Part shown: positions 1-6,929 of the stretch, piece by piece | Numbering within the stretch: position 1 is the first letter of the stretch | Layout: each line of letters starts with the position of its first letter | From: Provencibacterium sp. | GTDB taxonomy: Bacteria > Bacillota > Clostridia > Oscillospirales > Ruminococcaceae | Direction: 5' to 3' | Length of the DNA stretch: 64,000 nt | Assembly: GCA_022793895.1 (NCBI GenBank) | Contig: JAAWDS010000002.1 | Coordinates: 1-64,000, forward strand | Translations under genes and position numbers: made by a program | The notes under the pieces: model-generated | The model's input: the letters and a program-made list of their open reading frames with translations, nothing else | Database searches by the model: none | Told to the model about the DNA's origin: nothing

Positions 1-160
1 AATGGAGAAGAAACCTCCAGCCAAGCGATCCCTCCGGCTTGTAGAAACCGGAAAAAGCGGGGGTTTCGCGCGATTAGCGCGAAATTTGGGGCGTCGTCTT
101 CGCCCCAAAAGCCACTTTTTCGGAGGGCTTGTTTCAAAATTCCATTTTGAAACAAGCCCT
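1..160 (+). repeat. Structured intergenic repeat, copy R1
   Basis: First copy of a repeat also found near 23.9, 32.3 and 39.5 kb. Visible parts: a linker ending CCGGCTTGTAGAAACCGG (35-52); an outer stem GAAAAAGCGG (51-60) with CCACTTTTTC (112-121), one mismatch; two enclosed hairpins, TTTCGCGC/GCGCGAAA (64-71 with 77-84) and TTGGGGCG/CGCCCCAA (86-93 with 101-108); then a 17-bp hairpin (124-140 with 144-160, 3-nt loop). The element may begin before the window. The long hairpin overlaps the last codons of the minus-strand HAD gene, so it may also terminate that transcript. The family is not one I recognise. Confidence 0.8.
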
Positions 161-859
161 GTCCAGCAGCCCCGGCAGCTCGGACCAGCCGCCGATTTCG
201 AAAAACGCCCCGTCCGGCGGATCCGGCCGTCTGTCCATACACCCGGTATACCAGACGGCGGTCAGCCCCGCCTGCTGTGCGCCCTGGATGTCGCACCGCA
301 CGTCGTTTCCGCAGAACCAGACCTGCGAGGGTTCCAGATCTGCCAATTCCAGCGCCAGCTCAAAGAAACGGCGGCTGGGCTTACGAAACAAATAATCGCT
401 GCTGGCAAGGATAAATTCAAAATGGTGGCCGGGCAGCAGCCGGTCGATCCGAGAGCGCAGCGCTCCGCCGCTGAAGGAGAGGTTGCTGAGCACGCCGGTG
501 CGGATGCGGCGCTGGTGCAGCTCTTCAAGCAGGGGAGCGATTTCCGGTGCGGCCTTGCCCGGCGCGGCGGCATCCCAAAAAATTTGTTCGTTTTCCTCCG
601 GGCTGGTGGAAAGCGCGATCCCCTGCGACGTATAGAGGTAGTTCTGAAAGGCGGCGTTGGGGCGTTCGAGAAGGGAATATTGCGCTTCTAATTCCTGTAT
701 GAGCCGGTTTGCTTCTGCCTGCACCTCTTCCGGCGTCCGGCCGTATTTGTTCCGAACTGCGTGCCGCATGACGGCGCGCGTGCCGTTGACGCCGCAAAAG
801 GGGGCTTCATCCACCAGCGTTTGCCCATAATCGAACAGGATCATCTCTGGACGGTTCAT
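134..859 (-). CDS. HAD-superfamily hydrolase (subfamily IA-like)
   Basis: A 241-aa haloacid dehalogenase-like protein, probably cytosolic; substrate unknown. Motif I is FDYGQTL (residues 9-15), so the nucleophile Asp10 is present but the usual second Asp of DxDxT is Gly12. Motif II is the Ser/Asn region VLSNLS, motif III the Lys of FRKPSRRFFE, and motif IV GNDVRCD. Loss of the second Asp is seen in some family members and makes simple phosphatase activity less certain. The start follows AAAGGAGATGCGCAG. It lies 40 nt after paaK on the same strand and is probably cotranscribed. The last residues (about ACFKMEF) are encoded inside the long hairpin of repeat R1, which supplies the stop codon. 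Confidence 0.85.
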   Translation of the reverse strand: MNRPEMILFDYGQTLVDEAPFCGVNGTRAVMRHAVRNKYGRTPEEVQAEANRLIQELEAQYSLLERPNAAFQNYLYTSQGIALSTSPEENEQIFWDAAAPGKAAPEIAPLLEELHQRRIRTGVLSNLSFSGGALRSRIDRLLPGHHFEFILASSDYLFRKPSRRFFELALELADLEPSQVWFCGNDVRCDIQGAQQAGLTAVWYTGCMDRRPDPPDGAFFEIGGWSELPGLLDRACFKMEF

Positions 860-899
860 CTGCGCATCTCCTTTCTAATCCGGGGAAGCGTTGGCCGGC

Positions 900-2195
900 C
901 TATTTTCTCAGATCGATAATCCGCTTGGCCTTGCCTGCGCCGCGTTCGATGGATTTGGGCTCGATGAGGCTGACCTTGGCGTCGATCCCCAATACAACCC
1001 GCAGGCTGTGCTTAACCTTTTCCTGCAATCTTTCCAGCTCGGCGTAGCTCTCTAAAAGGGAGGCGTCCACCAGTTCTACGCGCACCTCCAGCCGGTCGGC
1101 GAACTCTTCGCGGGTAACGACCAACTGGTAGCTGTTGCCAACCTCCGGAATTTCCATAAGCACCGATTCAATCTGGCCGGGGAAGACGTTGACGCCGCGG
1201 ATCTTGAGCATGTCGTCGGCCCGGCCCATAATTTTATCCATCCGCACGCTGGTGCGCCCGCATTCGCAGGGCTCATAGTTCAGGCGGGTGATGTCGCGCG
1301 TGCGGTAGCGCAGAACAGGGAAGCCCTGTTTGGTGAGCGTTGTAATCACCAGCTCGCCCGCTTCGCCTTCGGGGAGCGTTTCTCCCGTTTCCGAGCGGAT
1401 GATTTCAGGGTAGAAGTGATCCTCTGCAATGTGCATCCCCTGCCGGAGATGGCATTCGCCCGAAACGCCGGGACCGATGAGCTCGCTCATGCCATAGTTA
1501 TCGGTGGCGAACAAGCCCCAGACATCCTCAATTTTGCTGCGGAACTCGTTGGAGCAGCCCTCCGATCCAAACAGGCCGATCCGCAGCCGGAAGTCCTCCT
1601 TCTTATAGCCCAGCTCCTTGGCAACCTCCCCCATATACAGCGCATAGGAAGGGGTGGCGATAACGGTGGTCACGCCCAAATCCTTGAAAAGCATGATCTG
1701 CTTTTCGGTGTTCCCGCTCGAAGCGGGGATGACCGTTGCCCCCAGCGTTTCTAAGCCGTTATGTAAACCGAGCGCGCCGGTGAAAAGCCCATAGCCAAAG
1801 CAGATTTGCGCAATGTCCTCATCGGTCACGCCCGCCGCCGCGCACAGCCGGGCCACCACATGGCTCCACATGTTGAGATCCTCCTGCGTATAGCCGACAA
1901 CGGTGGGCTTGCCGGTGGTGCCGGAGGAGGCATGAATGCGGCGAATCTTTTTGAGCGGAACGGCGAACATGCCGTAAGGGTAGGTATCGCGGATATCCGT
2001 CTTGGTTGTAAACGGCATGTACCGAATATCGGAAAGGGTGCGGATACGTCCGGGGTCGAAACCGGCCTCATCAAACTTTTTGCGGTACATGGCCACGTTG
2101 TCATAACAATATTGTGCCGACCAGCGCAGGCGTTCCAGTTGGAGCGCCTCCATATCCGGGCGGCGCATCGTTTCCAATTCTTTTTCAAATATCAT
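900..2195 (-). CDS. paaK: Phenylacetate-CoA ligase
   Basis: A 431-aa AMP-forming acyl-CoA ligase of the PaaK family, which activates phenylacetate (or a related aryl acid) with ATP and CoA in the cytosol. Visible motifs: the phosphate-binding loop ASSGTTGKPTV, the adenine/acyl motif DNYGMSE, the hinge region RYRTRD, and KIRGVNVFPGQIE near the start of the small C-terminal domain. Length is normal for the family. The ATG at 2195 is preceded by GGAGG at 2209-2205 with 9-nt spacing; an upstream in-frame ATG at 2261 would add 22 residues without a clear ribosome binding site. In anaerobic gut Firmicutes such ligases often serve aromatic amino-acid fermentation, but no indolepyruvate oxidoreductase lies here, so the pathway is an inference. 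Confidence 0.93.
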   Translation of the reverse strand: MIFEKELETMRRPDMEALQLERLRWSAQYCYDNVAMYRKKFDEAGFDPGRIRTLSDIRYMPFTTKTDIRDTYPYGMFAVPLKKIRRIHASSGTTGKPTVVGYTQEDLNMWSHVVARLCAAAGVTDEDIAQICFGYGLFTGALGLHNGLETLGATVIPASSGNTEKQIMLFKDLGVTTVIATPSYALYMGEVAKELGYKKEDFRLRIGLFGSEGCSNEFRSKIEDVWGLFATDNYGMSELIGPGVSGECHLRQGMHIAEDHFYPEIIRSETGETLPEGEAGELVITTLTKQGFPVLRYRTRDITRLNYEPCECGRTSVRMDKIMGRADDMLKIRGVNVFPGQIESVLMEIPEVGNSYQLVVTREEFADRLEVRVELVDASLLESYAELERLQEKVKHSLRVVLGIDAKVSLIEPKSIERGAGKAKRIIDLRK

Positions 2196-2259
2196 GCCCG
2201 TTAACCTCCAAAAAGCCTTGTTAACAGCGCCTTTTCTTTCTGAGGCGCTCTTATCCTTC

Positions 2260-2268
2260 ATTATAACA
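2260..2268 (-). promoter_or_regulatory. Predicted extended -10 promoter of paaK
   Basis: On the minus strand TGTTATAAT (2268-2260) is a TGn-extended -10 box about 65 nt upstream of the paaK ATG. No good -35 is present at 16-18 bp. The leader holds a hairpin AGCGCCT/AGGCGCT without a T tract. Confidence 0.55.
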
Positions 2269-2517
2269 GAATTTTTTCGGAAATCCTAGCGCTTTTCAGA
2301 GTTAAATGGCTAAAATATTTTGGGTTTCGCCCGGCTGGCGAAAAATCTGCCGTAGGAGCCCGTCTCTCGGCCGTTTTCTGTTTTAAGAGGGAGGAGACGG
2401 TCCATACTGGAAGTAGCTTTCCGAAAAAAGAAGGGATTCGCCGCAGGCGGCCGGCCGGACTTGTCTGTTTTGGCAGAGAGGAAGCGCCCCGCGGCCCCGC
2501 TTCAAGGAGGTTGGACT
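2269..2517. other. Divergent intergenic region paaK/PBP
   Basis: This region separates the minus-strand paaK and plus-strand PBP genes. Apart from the paaK promoter at its left edge and the PBP ribosome binding site AAGGAGG (2504-2510) I find no convincing plus-strand promoter, RNA or small gene. Confidence 0.5.
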
Positions 2518-4128
2518 ATGCTAAAAAGAATGACCGTTTTATACGCGTCAATTTTATGCCTTGCGGCAACCCTGTTCTTCCGCATCTATTATCTCACGTC
2601 CGGGGAGGCGCTGAGTACTGCGGCGAAAACCCAGTCGAGCTATACGCTGGAGGTGCTGCATGAGAGGGGAACGATTTATGACAGCCGTTTTCAGCGTCTG
2701 ACCAATCAAGGGGAGCGGTATCTTGCGGCGGTGATGCCCTGTCCGCAAGCGCTTTCCGCACTCAGCGAGAAGCTCGCCGGGGAACGGCGGACACAGATGA
2801 TCGAGAGCTTTCAGAATAACCGCCCGTTTCTCATCGAAGTCCCGAATGATAAAATCTATGCCTATGGGGTGGATGTTTTTACAGCCTACAACCGCTACAG
2901 CGAGGATCAGCTGGCCGCCCACATTGTGGGCCACCTACAGGATGGGGTAGGCGCTTATGGGATTGAAAAAGCCTATGACGCCATTCTCAGCAGCTGCGGA
3001 TCTCAAGTGGAGGTCAGCTATACGGTGGACGCGCACGCAGCGCCGCTTTCCAACGTTCCGCCCGTCATCCGCGAGGAGCGTTCGGAGGAGGGCGTAGTGC
3101 TCACGCTGGATCTGGATATTCAAAGGGCGGCCGAAGAGGTCGCTTCCTACTATATCCATCGAGGCGCCGTGGTGGTAATGGATGTCTCCAATGGGGATAT
3201 CAAGGCGTCGGTCAGCCTTCCGGACTTTGATCCCAACCATGTGGCAGATGCCCTACAGGCGGAGGGGAATCCGTTTATCAATCGGGTGAACAGCGCCTAT
3301 AATGTGGGGTCCACTTTTAAGCTGCTTACCGCCGCCTGCGCGCTCGATCATGGCGTCAGCGAAAATTTGGGATATGAGTGCGTCGGTGCAATCGAAATTG
3401 CAGGCGTGCGCTTTCGCTGCCACAAGATCGCCGGGCACAGTTGGTTGACCATGCAGCGGGCGCTAGAGCAGTCCTGCAATCCTTACTTTATCAATCTCGG
3501 TCAGAAGCTCGACCCGGCCGATCTGCTGGAGCTCTGCGGGGCGGTGGGGCTGGCGCGGCAAACGAAGCTCGCGCCGCAGCTTCTTTCTGCGGCCGGTACG
3601 TTGCCGGATGCCGAGGAGCTCGCCAGCCGGGCGGCGTTGGCCAATTTTTCCTTTGGCCAGGGTTCGCTTACAGCCACCCCGCTACAGATTGCACAGGTGA
3701 TTAGCTGCATTGCCAACGGCGGAAATGCCGTTACCCCGCGGCTGGTGGCAGGCGCTACCACCGACGGCCTCACCCTTTCGGATGAGAACCCGAACGTTTC
3801 TCCCGTCCAAGTGATTTCGCCGCAGACAGCCGCTGTTCTCCGAAGGATGATGGTCTCCACCGTCGAACAGGGAAGCGGCACCGCCGCGAAACCCGACTTT
3901 GGATCGGCAGGCGGAAAGACGGCGTCCGCTCAAACGGGGGTTTACAGCGAAGAAGGGAAGGAAATCGTGCACGCGTGGTTTTCCGGCTTTTATCCGGCTC
4001 AGAACCCGCGGTATGCGATTGTCGTGCTCAACGAAAACGGAAATTCTGGGGGTGCGGTCGCCGCGCCGGTGTTCCGGGGAATAGCCAACGCCATCCATGA
4101 GATAGAACGGCGGCGCGGGCAGGGATAA
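2518..4128 (+). CDS. Class B penicillin-binding protein (PBP2/SpoVD-like transpeptidase)
   Basis: A 536-aa membrane-anchored D,D-transpeptidase that cross-links peptidoglycan outside the cell. One N-terminal membrane segment (about residues 5-22) is followed by a short dimerisation region and the transpeptidase domain. Active-site motifs are STFK (265-268, nucleophile Ser265), SCN (319-321), and KTA (467-469) within GGKTASAQTG, where most relatives have KTG. No PASTA domain is present. The ATG at 2518 sits 8 nt after AAGGAGG; the in-frame upstream TTG at 2461 lacks such a site. The gene is shorter than typical FtsI/SpoVD, and which division or sporulation process it serves cannot be told from sequence. 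Confidence 0.88.
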   Translation: MLKRMTVLYASILCLAATLFFRIYYLTSGEALSTAAKTQSSYTLEVLHERGTIYDSRFQRLTNQGERYLAAVMPCPQALSALSEKLAGERRTQMIESFQNNRPFLIEVPNDKIYAYGVDVFTAYNRYSEDQLAAHIVGHLQDGVGAYGIEKAYDAILSSCGSQVEVSYTVDAHAAPLSNVPPVIREERSEEGVVLTLDLDIQRAAEEVASYYIHRGAVVVMDVSNGDIKASVSLPDFDPNHVADALQAEGNPFINRVNSAYNVGSTFKLLTAACALDHGVSENLGYECVGAIEIAGVRFRCHKIAGHSWLTMQRALEQSCNPYFINLGQKLDPADLLELCGAVGLARQTKLAPQLLSAAGTLPDAEELASRAALANFSFGQGSLTATPLQIAQVISCIANGGNAVTPRLVAGATTDGLTLSDENPNVSPVQVISPQTAAVLRRMMVSTVEQGSGTAAKPDFGSAGGKTASAQTGVYSEEGKEIVHAWFSGFYPAQNPRYAIVVLNENGNSGGAVAAPVFRGIANAIHEIERRRGQG

Positions 4129-4240
4129 GACCCGGCGCAAGAGAAAATAGCGTCCGATCGGCTATGGGGAACCGGTTCCCGGCGGGGCGGCTCGATTCCG
4201 GAAAGCCGCCGGACAGGAGCTCGGATTTGCCAGTTTTCTC

Positions 4241-4269
4241 TTGCTAAAGGCGGACAAATCGGTTATAAT
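4241..4269 (+). promoter_or_regulatory. Predicted sigma-A promoter of the degV gene
   Basis: TTGCTA (4241-4246), 17-bp spacer, TATAAT (4264-4269). The expected transcription start is near 4276, leaving a leader of about 210 nt before the ATG at 4489. The leader contains a small hairpin CGGCG-GAAAA-CGCCG and other GC-rich inverted repeats. I recognise no riboswitch class in it. The rest of the 4129-4488 gap holds nothing else I can name. Confidence 0.7.
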
Positions 4270-4488
4270 GATAACCATTCAAGCCGTTATAAACCGCTTT
4301 TCCGATTCTTAGAAATAGCCTGGCGTTTTCGGAAACGGCAGAGGCCCGGTGGTCTGGGCGGATATTGGATAACGGTTTTAGCCCCAGCGGCGGAAAACGC
4401 CGGATATTAGACCGGAGCAAAGATATGGAAGATACCTGACCGGCGCGTTTGGTATTGGAAATAGTTTGCCGGTGAAGGAGTGTCATCC

Positions 4489-5355
4489 ATGGCAGCCAAA
4501 TATGTGATTTCAAGCGACAACACCACCGATCTGCCGCAGGAGTTTATAGAGAAGAACGCCCTGCCTATCGCCTTTCTGAGCTATTCGATAGACGGCAAGG
4601 AGTATGGGCAGGAGGATGGCCTCGAAATCGGGGAGTTTTACCGTCAGATGCGCGAAGGGAAGATGACTAAAACCGGCATGGTCAACCCAGAGGACGCGCG
4701 CGCCCTTTTTGAGCCGCTTTTGAAGCAGGGATATGATCTGCTCCATCTCGCCTTCTCCTCCGGGCTCAGCGGTACCTATGCCAGCTGCTGCGCGGCGGCG
4801 GAGGAACTGCGGGAGGCGTATCCCGAACGCCGGATTGAGGTGGTGGACACCCTGGCCGCTTCGCTGGGCGAGGGACTCATCGTTTATAAAGCGCTCAAAA
4901 TGAAGAGCGAGGGGAGCACGATGGATGAGGTGCTTCGGTGGCTGGAGGAGAATAAGCTCCATCTCTGTCATTATTTTACGGTGGACGACCTCCATTTCCT
5001 GCACCGCGGCGGCCGCGTATCCAAGGCGGCGGCGGTAATGGGCACCATGCTCGGAATCAAACCGGTGCTGCATGTGGACGACGCCGGGCATTTGATCCCC
5101 TTGACGAAGGTGCGCGGCCGGAAGCAATCGCTCAGCAAGCTGGTGGACTATATGGAGGAGCTTTCGATAGGATATGAAAACGACATCGTTTTCATCAGCC
5201 ATGGGGACTGCGAAGCAGATGCGCAGTATGTCGCAGATGAGGTGCGTTCCCGGTTGGGCGTGAAAAACTTTATCATCAATCATGTCGGCCCGACCATCGG
5301 TGCGCATTCCGGTCCGGGAACGGTGGCGCTCTTCTTCTTTGGCGAAAGGCGTTAG
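4489..5355 (+). CDS. DegV family fatty-acid-binding protein
   Basis: A 288-aa DegV-domain protein. In Firmicutes these bind a fatty acid in a two-domain fold, and some (FakB) deliver it to the FakA kinase for phosphorylation and phospholipid synthesis. Typical family landmarks are DNTTDLP near the N terminus, GMVNPEDA, the SSGLSGTY loop that contacts the carboxylate, and DDLHFLHRGGRVSKA. The ATG at 4489 follows AAGGAG (4475-4480) by 8 nt, better than the GTG at 4480 that overlaps this site. No fakA is present in the window, so the partner is unknown. It has its own promoter and long leader. Confidence 0.9.
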   Translation: MAAKYVISSDNTTDLPQEFIEKNALPIAFLSYSIDGKEYGQEDGLEIGEFYRQMREGKMTKTGMVNPEDARALFEPLLKQGYDLLHLAFSSGLSGTYASCCAAAEELREAYPERRIEVVDTLAASLGEGLIVYKALKMKSEGSTMDEVLRWLEENKLHLCHYFTVDDLHFLHRGGRVSKAAAVMGTMLGIKPVLHVDDAGHLIPLTKVRGRKQSLSKLVDYMEELSIGYENDIVFISHGDCEADAQYVADEVRSRLGVKNFIINHVGPTIGAHSGPGTVALFFFGERR

Positions 5356-5404
5356 ACGGCTTTTTTCAGCGCACGGATGGACGGAAAGGCAGGGAATTAC
5401 AGCT

Positions 5405-6439
5405 ATGATAAAACCGAAAAGGCTGCGCAGGGGAGACAAGGTAGCAGTGGTCAGTCTCTCCTGGGGCGGCTTGGGTGATAGTAACCTGATTCATAAATGG
5501 TGGATCGCGAAGGAACGGCTCGAACAGGAGTTTGGGTTGGAAGCCGTCTGCATGCCGCACGCCTTGAAGGGAAGCGGGTTTGTTGCAGAGCATCCGGAGC
5601 GGCGGGCCAAAGATTTAATGGATGCCTTTTCCGATCCTTCTGTTTCCGCCGTTTTCTGCGCCATCGGCGGGGATGATACCATCCGTACCCTACCCTATAT
5701 CGACTTCGAGGTTCTCCGAAACAACCCCAAGATTTTTATGGGGTTTTCGGACAGCACCATCAACCATTTGATGATGTATAAAGCCGGGCTGGTTTCCTTT
5801 TATGGGCCCTCTGTGATGTGTGACTTTGGCGAATATGTCGAGATGCTGGCATATACCAAAAAGGCGGTTTGGGATCTGCTCTTCAGCGGGTGGGATACCT
5901 ACCGCATATTGCCGAGCGGGGAATGGACGGACGATTACATTGCCTGGCAGGAGAGCAACCGCCATATCCCTTACACGATGAAACCGGATGCCCACGGCTA
6001 TGAGGTGCTTGGCGGGCAGGGGATCGTACGGGGACACCTGCTCGGCGGCTGTCTGGATGTGTTTATGATGGCAAACGGCACCTCCCTGTGGCCTACGCTT
6101 GCGGAGTGGCGGGACGCTGTTCTGTTCGTGGAGACCAGCGAAGAAAAACCGTCGCCGGAGTTTGTGACATGGACCTTCCGGAACCTGGCGGCACAGGGGA
6201 TCCTGAAGGCTGTTCGGGGAATCCTCGTGGGAAAGCCTCAGGGAGAACAATATTATGAAGAATATAAAGCCGCCATCCTACAGGTGGTCGTAAACGAAGA
6301 GGGGCTAAGAGATCTGCCGGTGTTCTATAATCTCAATTTCGGACATGCGAAGCCGATCGGCGTTCTTCCTTACGGAATCCCGGTAGAACTAAATGTCCGG
6401 GAAAAGACGGTAACGCTTCTGGAATGCCCTACGGTTTAG
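5405..6439 (+). CDS. LD-carboxypeptidase, S66 family (MccF-like)
   Basis: A 344-aa serine peptidase of family S66, which includes LD-carboxypeptidase A (murein tetrapeptide recycling) and MccF (microcin C self-immunity). The nucleophile elbow is in FMGFSDSTINH, preceded by the GGDDTIRTLPYID motif; the Glu and His of the triad probably lie in LFVETSEE and NFGHAKP. The insertions and the lack of a signal peptide resemble the cytosolic MccF branch more than classical LdcA, but the two cannot be separated firmly here. The ATG at 5405 gives the usual N terminus (MIKPKRLRRGDKVAVVS) with only a weak ribosome binding site. It lies about 50 nt after degV. Confidence 0.87.
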   Translation: MIKPKRLRRGDKVAVVSLSWGGLGDSNLIHKWWIAKERLEQEFGLEAVCMPHALKGSGFVAEHPERRAKDLMDAFSDPSVSAVFCAIGGDDTIRTLPYIDFEVLRNNPKIFMGFSDSTINHLMMYKAGLVSFYGPSVMCDFGEYVEMLAYTKKAVWDLLFSGWDTYRILPSGEWTDDYIAWQESNRHIPYTMKPDAHGYEVLGGQGIVRGHLLGGCLDVFMMANGTSLWPTLAEWRDAVLFVETSEEKPSPEFVTWTFRNLAAQGILKAVRGILVGKPQGEQYYEEYKAAILQVVVNEEGLRDLPVFYNLNFGHAKPIGVLPYGIPVELNVREKTVTLLECPTV

Positions 6440-6493
6440 CGGTTTTAGATAAAATAGGGCGGGCGGCCAGACAGAGGAATGTGCGGCCGGCAG

Positions 6494-6522
6494 TTGACGG
6501 AGAAGCACAAAACGCGTATAAT
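6494..6522 (+). promoter_or_regulatory. Predicted sigma-A promoter of the feoAB operon
   Basis: TTGACG (6494-6499), 17-bp spacer, perfect TATAAT (6517-6522). The expected start is near 6529, giving a leader of about 160 nt that contains a terminator-like hairpin and the TTAGC-N4-GCTAA palindrome before feoA. Confidence 0.75.
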
Positions 6523-6559
6523 AGATACGAAAAATGGACAAGGGAAACGATTCGGCTCT

Positions 6560-6592
6560 CGCCGGCATGCGAAAGCGGCCGGCGTTTCTTTT
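6560..6592 (+). terminator. Terminator-like hairpin in the feoA leader
   Basis: CGCCGGC (6560-6566) pairs with GCCGGCG (6578-6584); the loop contains a smaller GC-GAAA-GC hairpin; TTTCTTTT follows (6585-6592). It lies between the predicted feoAB promoter and feoA, so it may be an attenuator or end a short leader RNA. It could instead terminate read-through from the S66 peptidase gene. Confidence 0.6.
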
Positions 6593-6602
6593 GCCTTAAA
6601 AA

Positions 6603-6616
6603 TTAGCCTCAGCTAA
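6603..6616 (+). promoter_or_regulatory. TTAGC-N4-GCTAA palindrome upstream of feoA
   Basis: Perfect 5-bp inverted repeat TTAGC-CTCA-GCTAA, 74 nt upstream of the feoA start codon. The identical half-sites with the same 4-bp gap occur at 42808-42821 in front of the ZIP transporter. The TTAG/CTAA half-sites resemble those bound by DtxR/MntR-type regulators; this assignment is inference. Confidence 0.6.
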
Positions 6617-6689
6617 CGGCGCGGCCTTTCCCGTTCAGCGGTATACGCTGCGATCGTTGAGCTTTTTGGGAAAGGAATGGTCCTGAACG

Positions 6690-6929
6690 ATGGTGACGCT
6701 TGACCGGCTGCCGGTTGGCAGAAAATCGGTGATTCAAAAGGTAAACGGACAAGGAGCGCTGCGCAGGCGGCTCTTGGATATGGGGCTGACGCCGCACACT
6801 GGGGTTCTCATCCGCAAGGTTGCGCCGATGGGCGATCCGATTGAAATTTATCTGCGGGGCTATGAGCTGACCCTCCGGCTGGAGGATGCCGCTCAGATCG
6901 AAGTGGAGCCAGTAGAGGAGGGCGTTTGA
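6690..6929 (+). CDS. feoA: Ferrous iron transport protein A
   Basis: A 79-aa protein with the SH3-like FeoA fold, which acts with FeoB at the inner face of the membrane. It shows the family pattern of a Gly-rich turn and RRRLLDMGLTPHTGV followed by PIEIYLRGYELTLR. The start is an ATG 13 nt after AAAGGA. Its stop codon overlaps the feoB start (TGATG), so the two are translationally coupled. The operon has a strong predicted promoter, a terminator-like hairpin and a palindrome upstream, consistent with control by iron. Confidence 0.93.
   Translation: MVTLDRLPVGRKSVIQKVNGQGALRRRLLDMGLTPHTGVLIRKVAPMGDPIEIYLRGYELTLRLEDAAQIEVEPVEEGV

Noticed and set aside
6529-6690. Metal riboswitch (NiCo/Sensei type) in the feoA leader
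   Set aside because: The conserved motifs of that class are not visible; only a terminator-like hairpin and a short palindrome are present.
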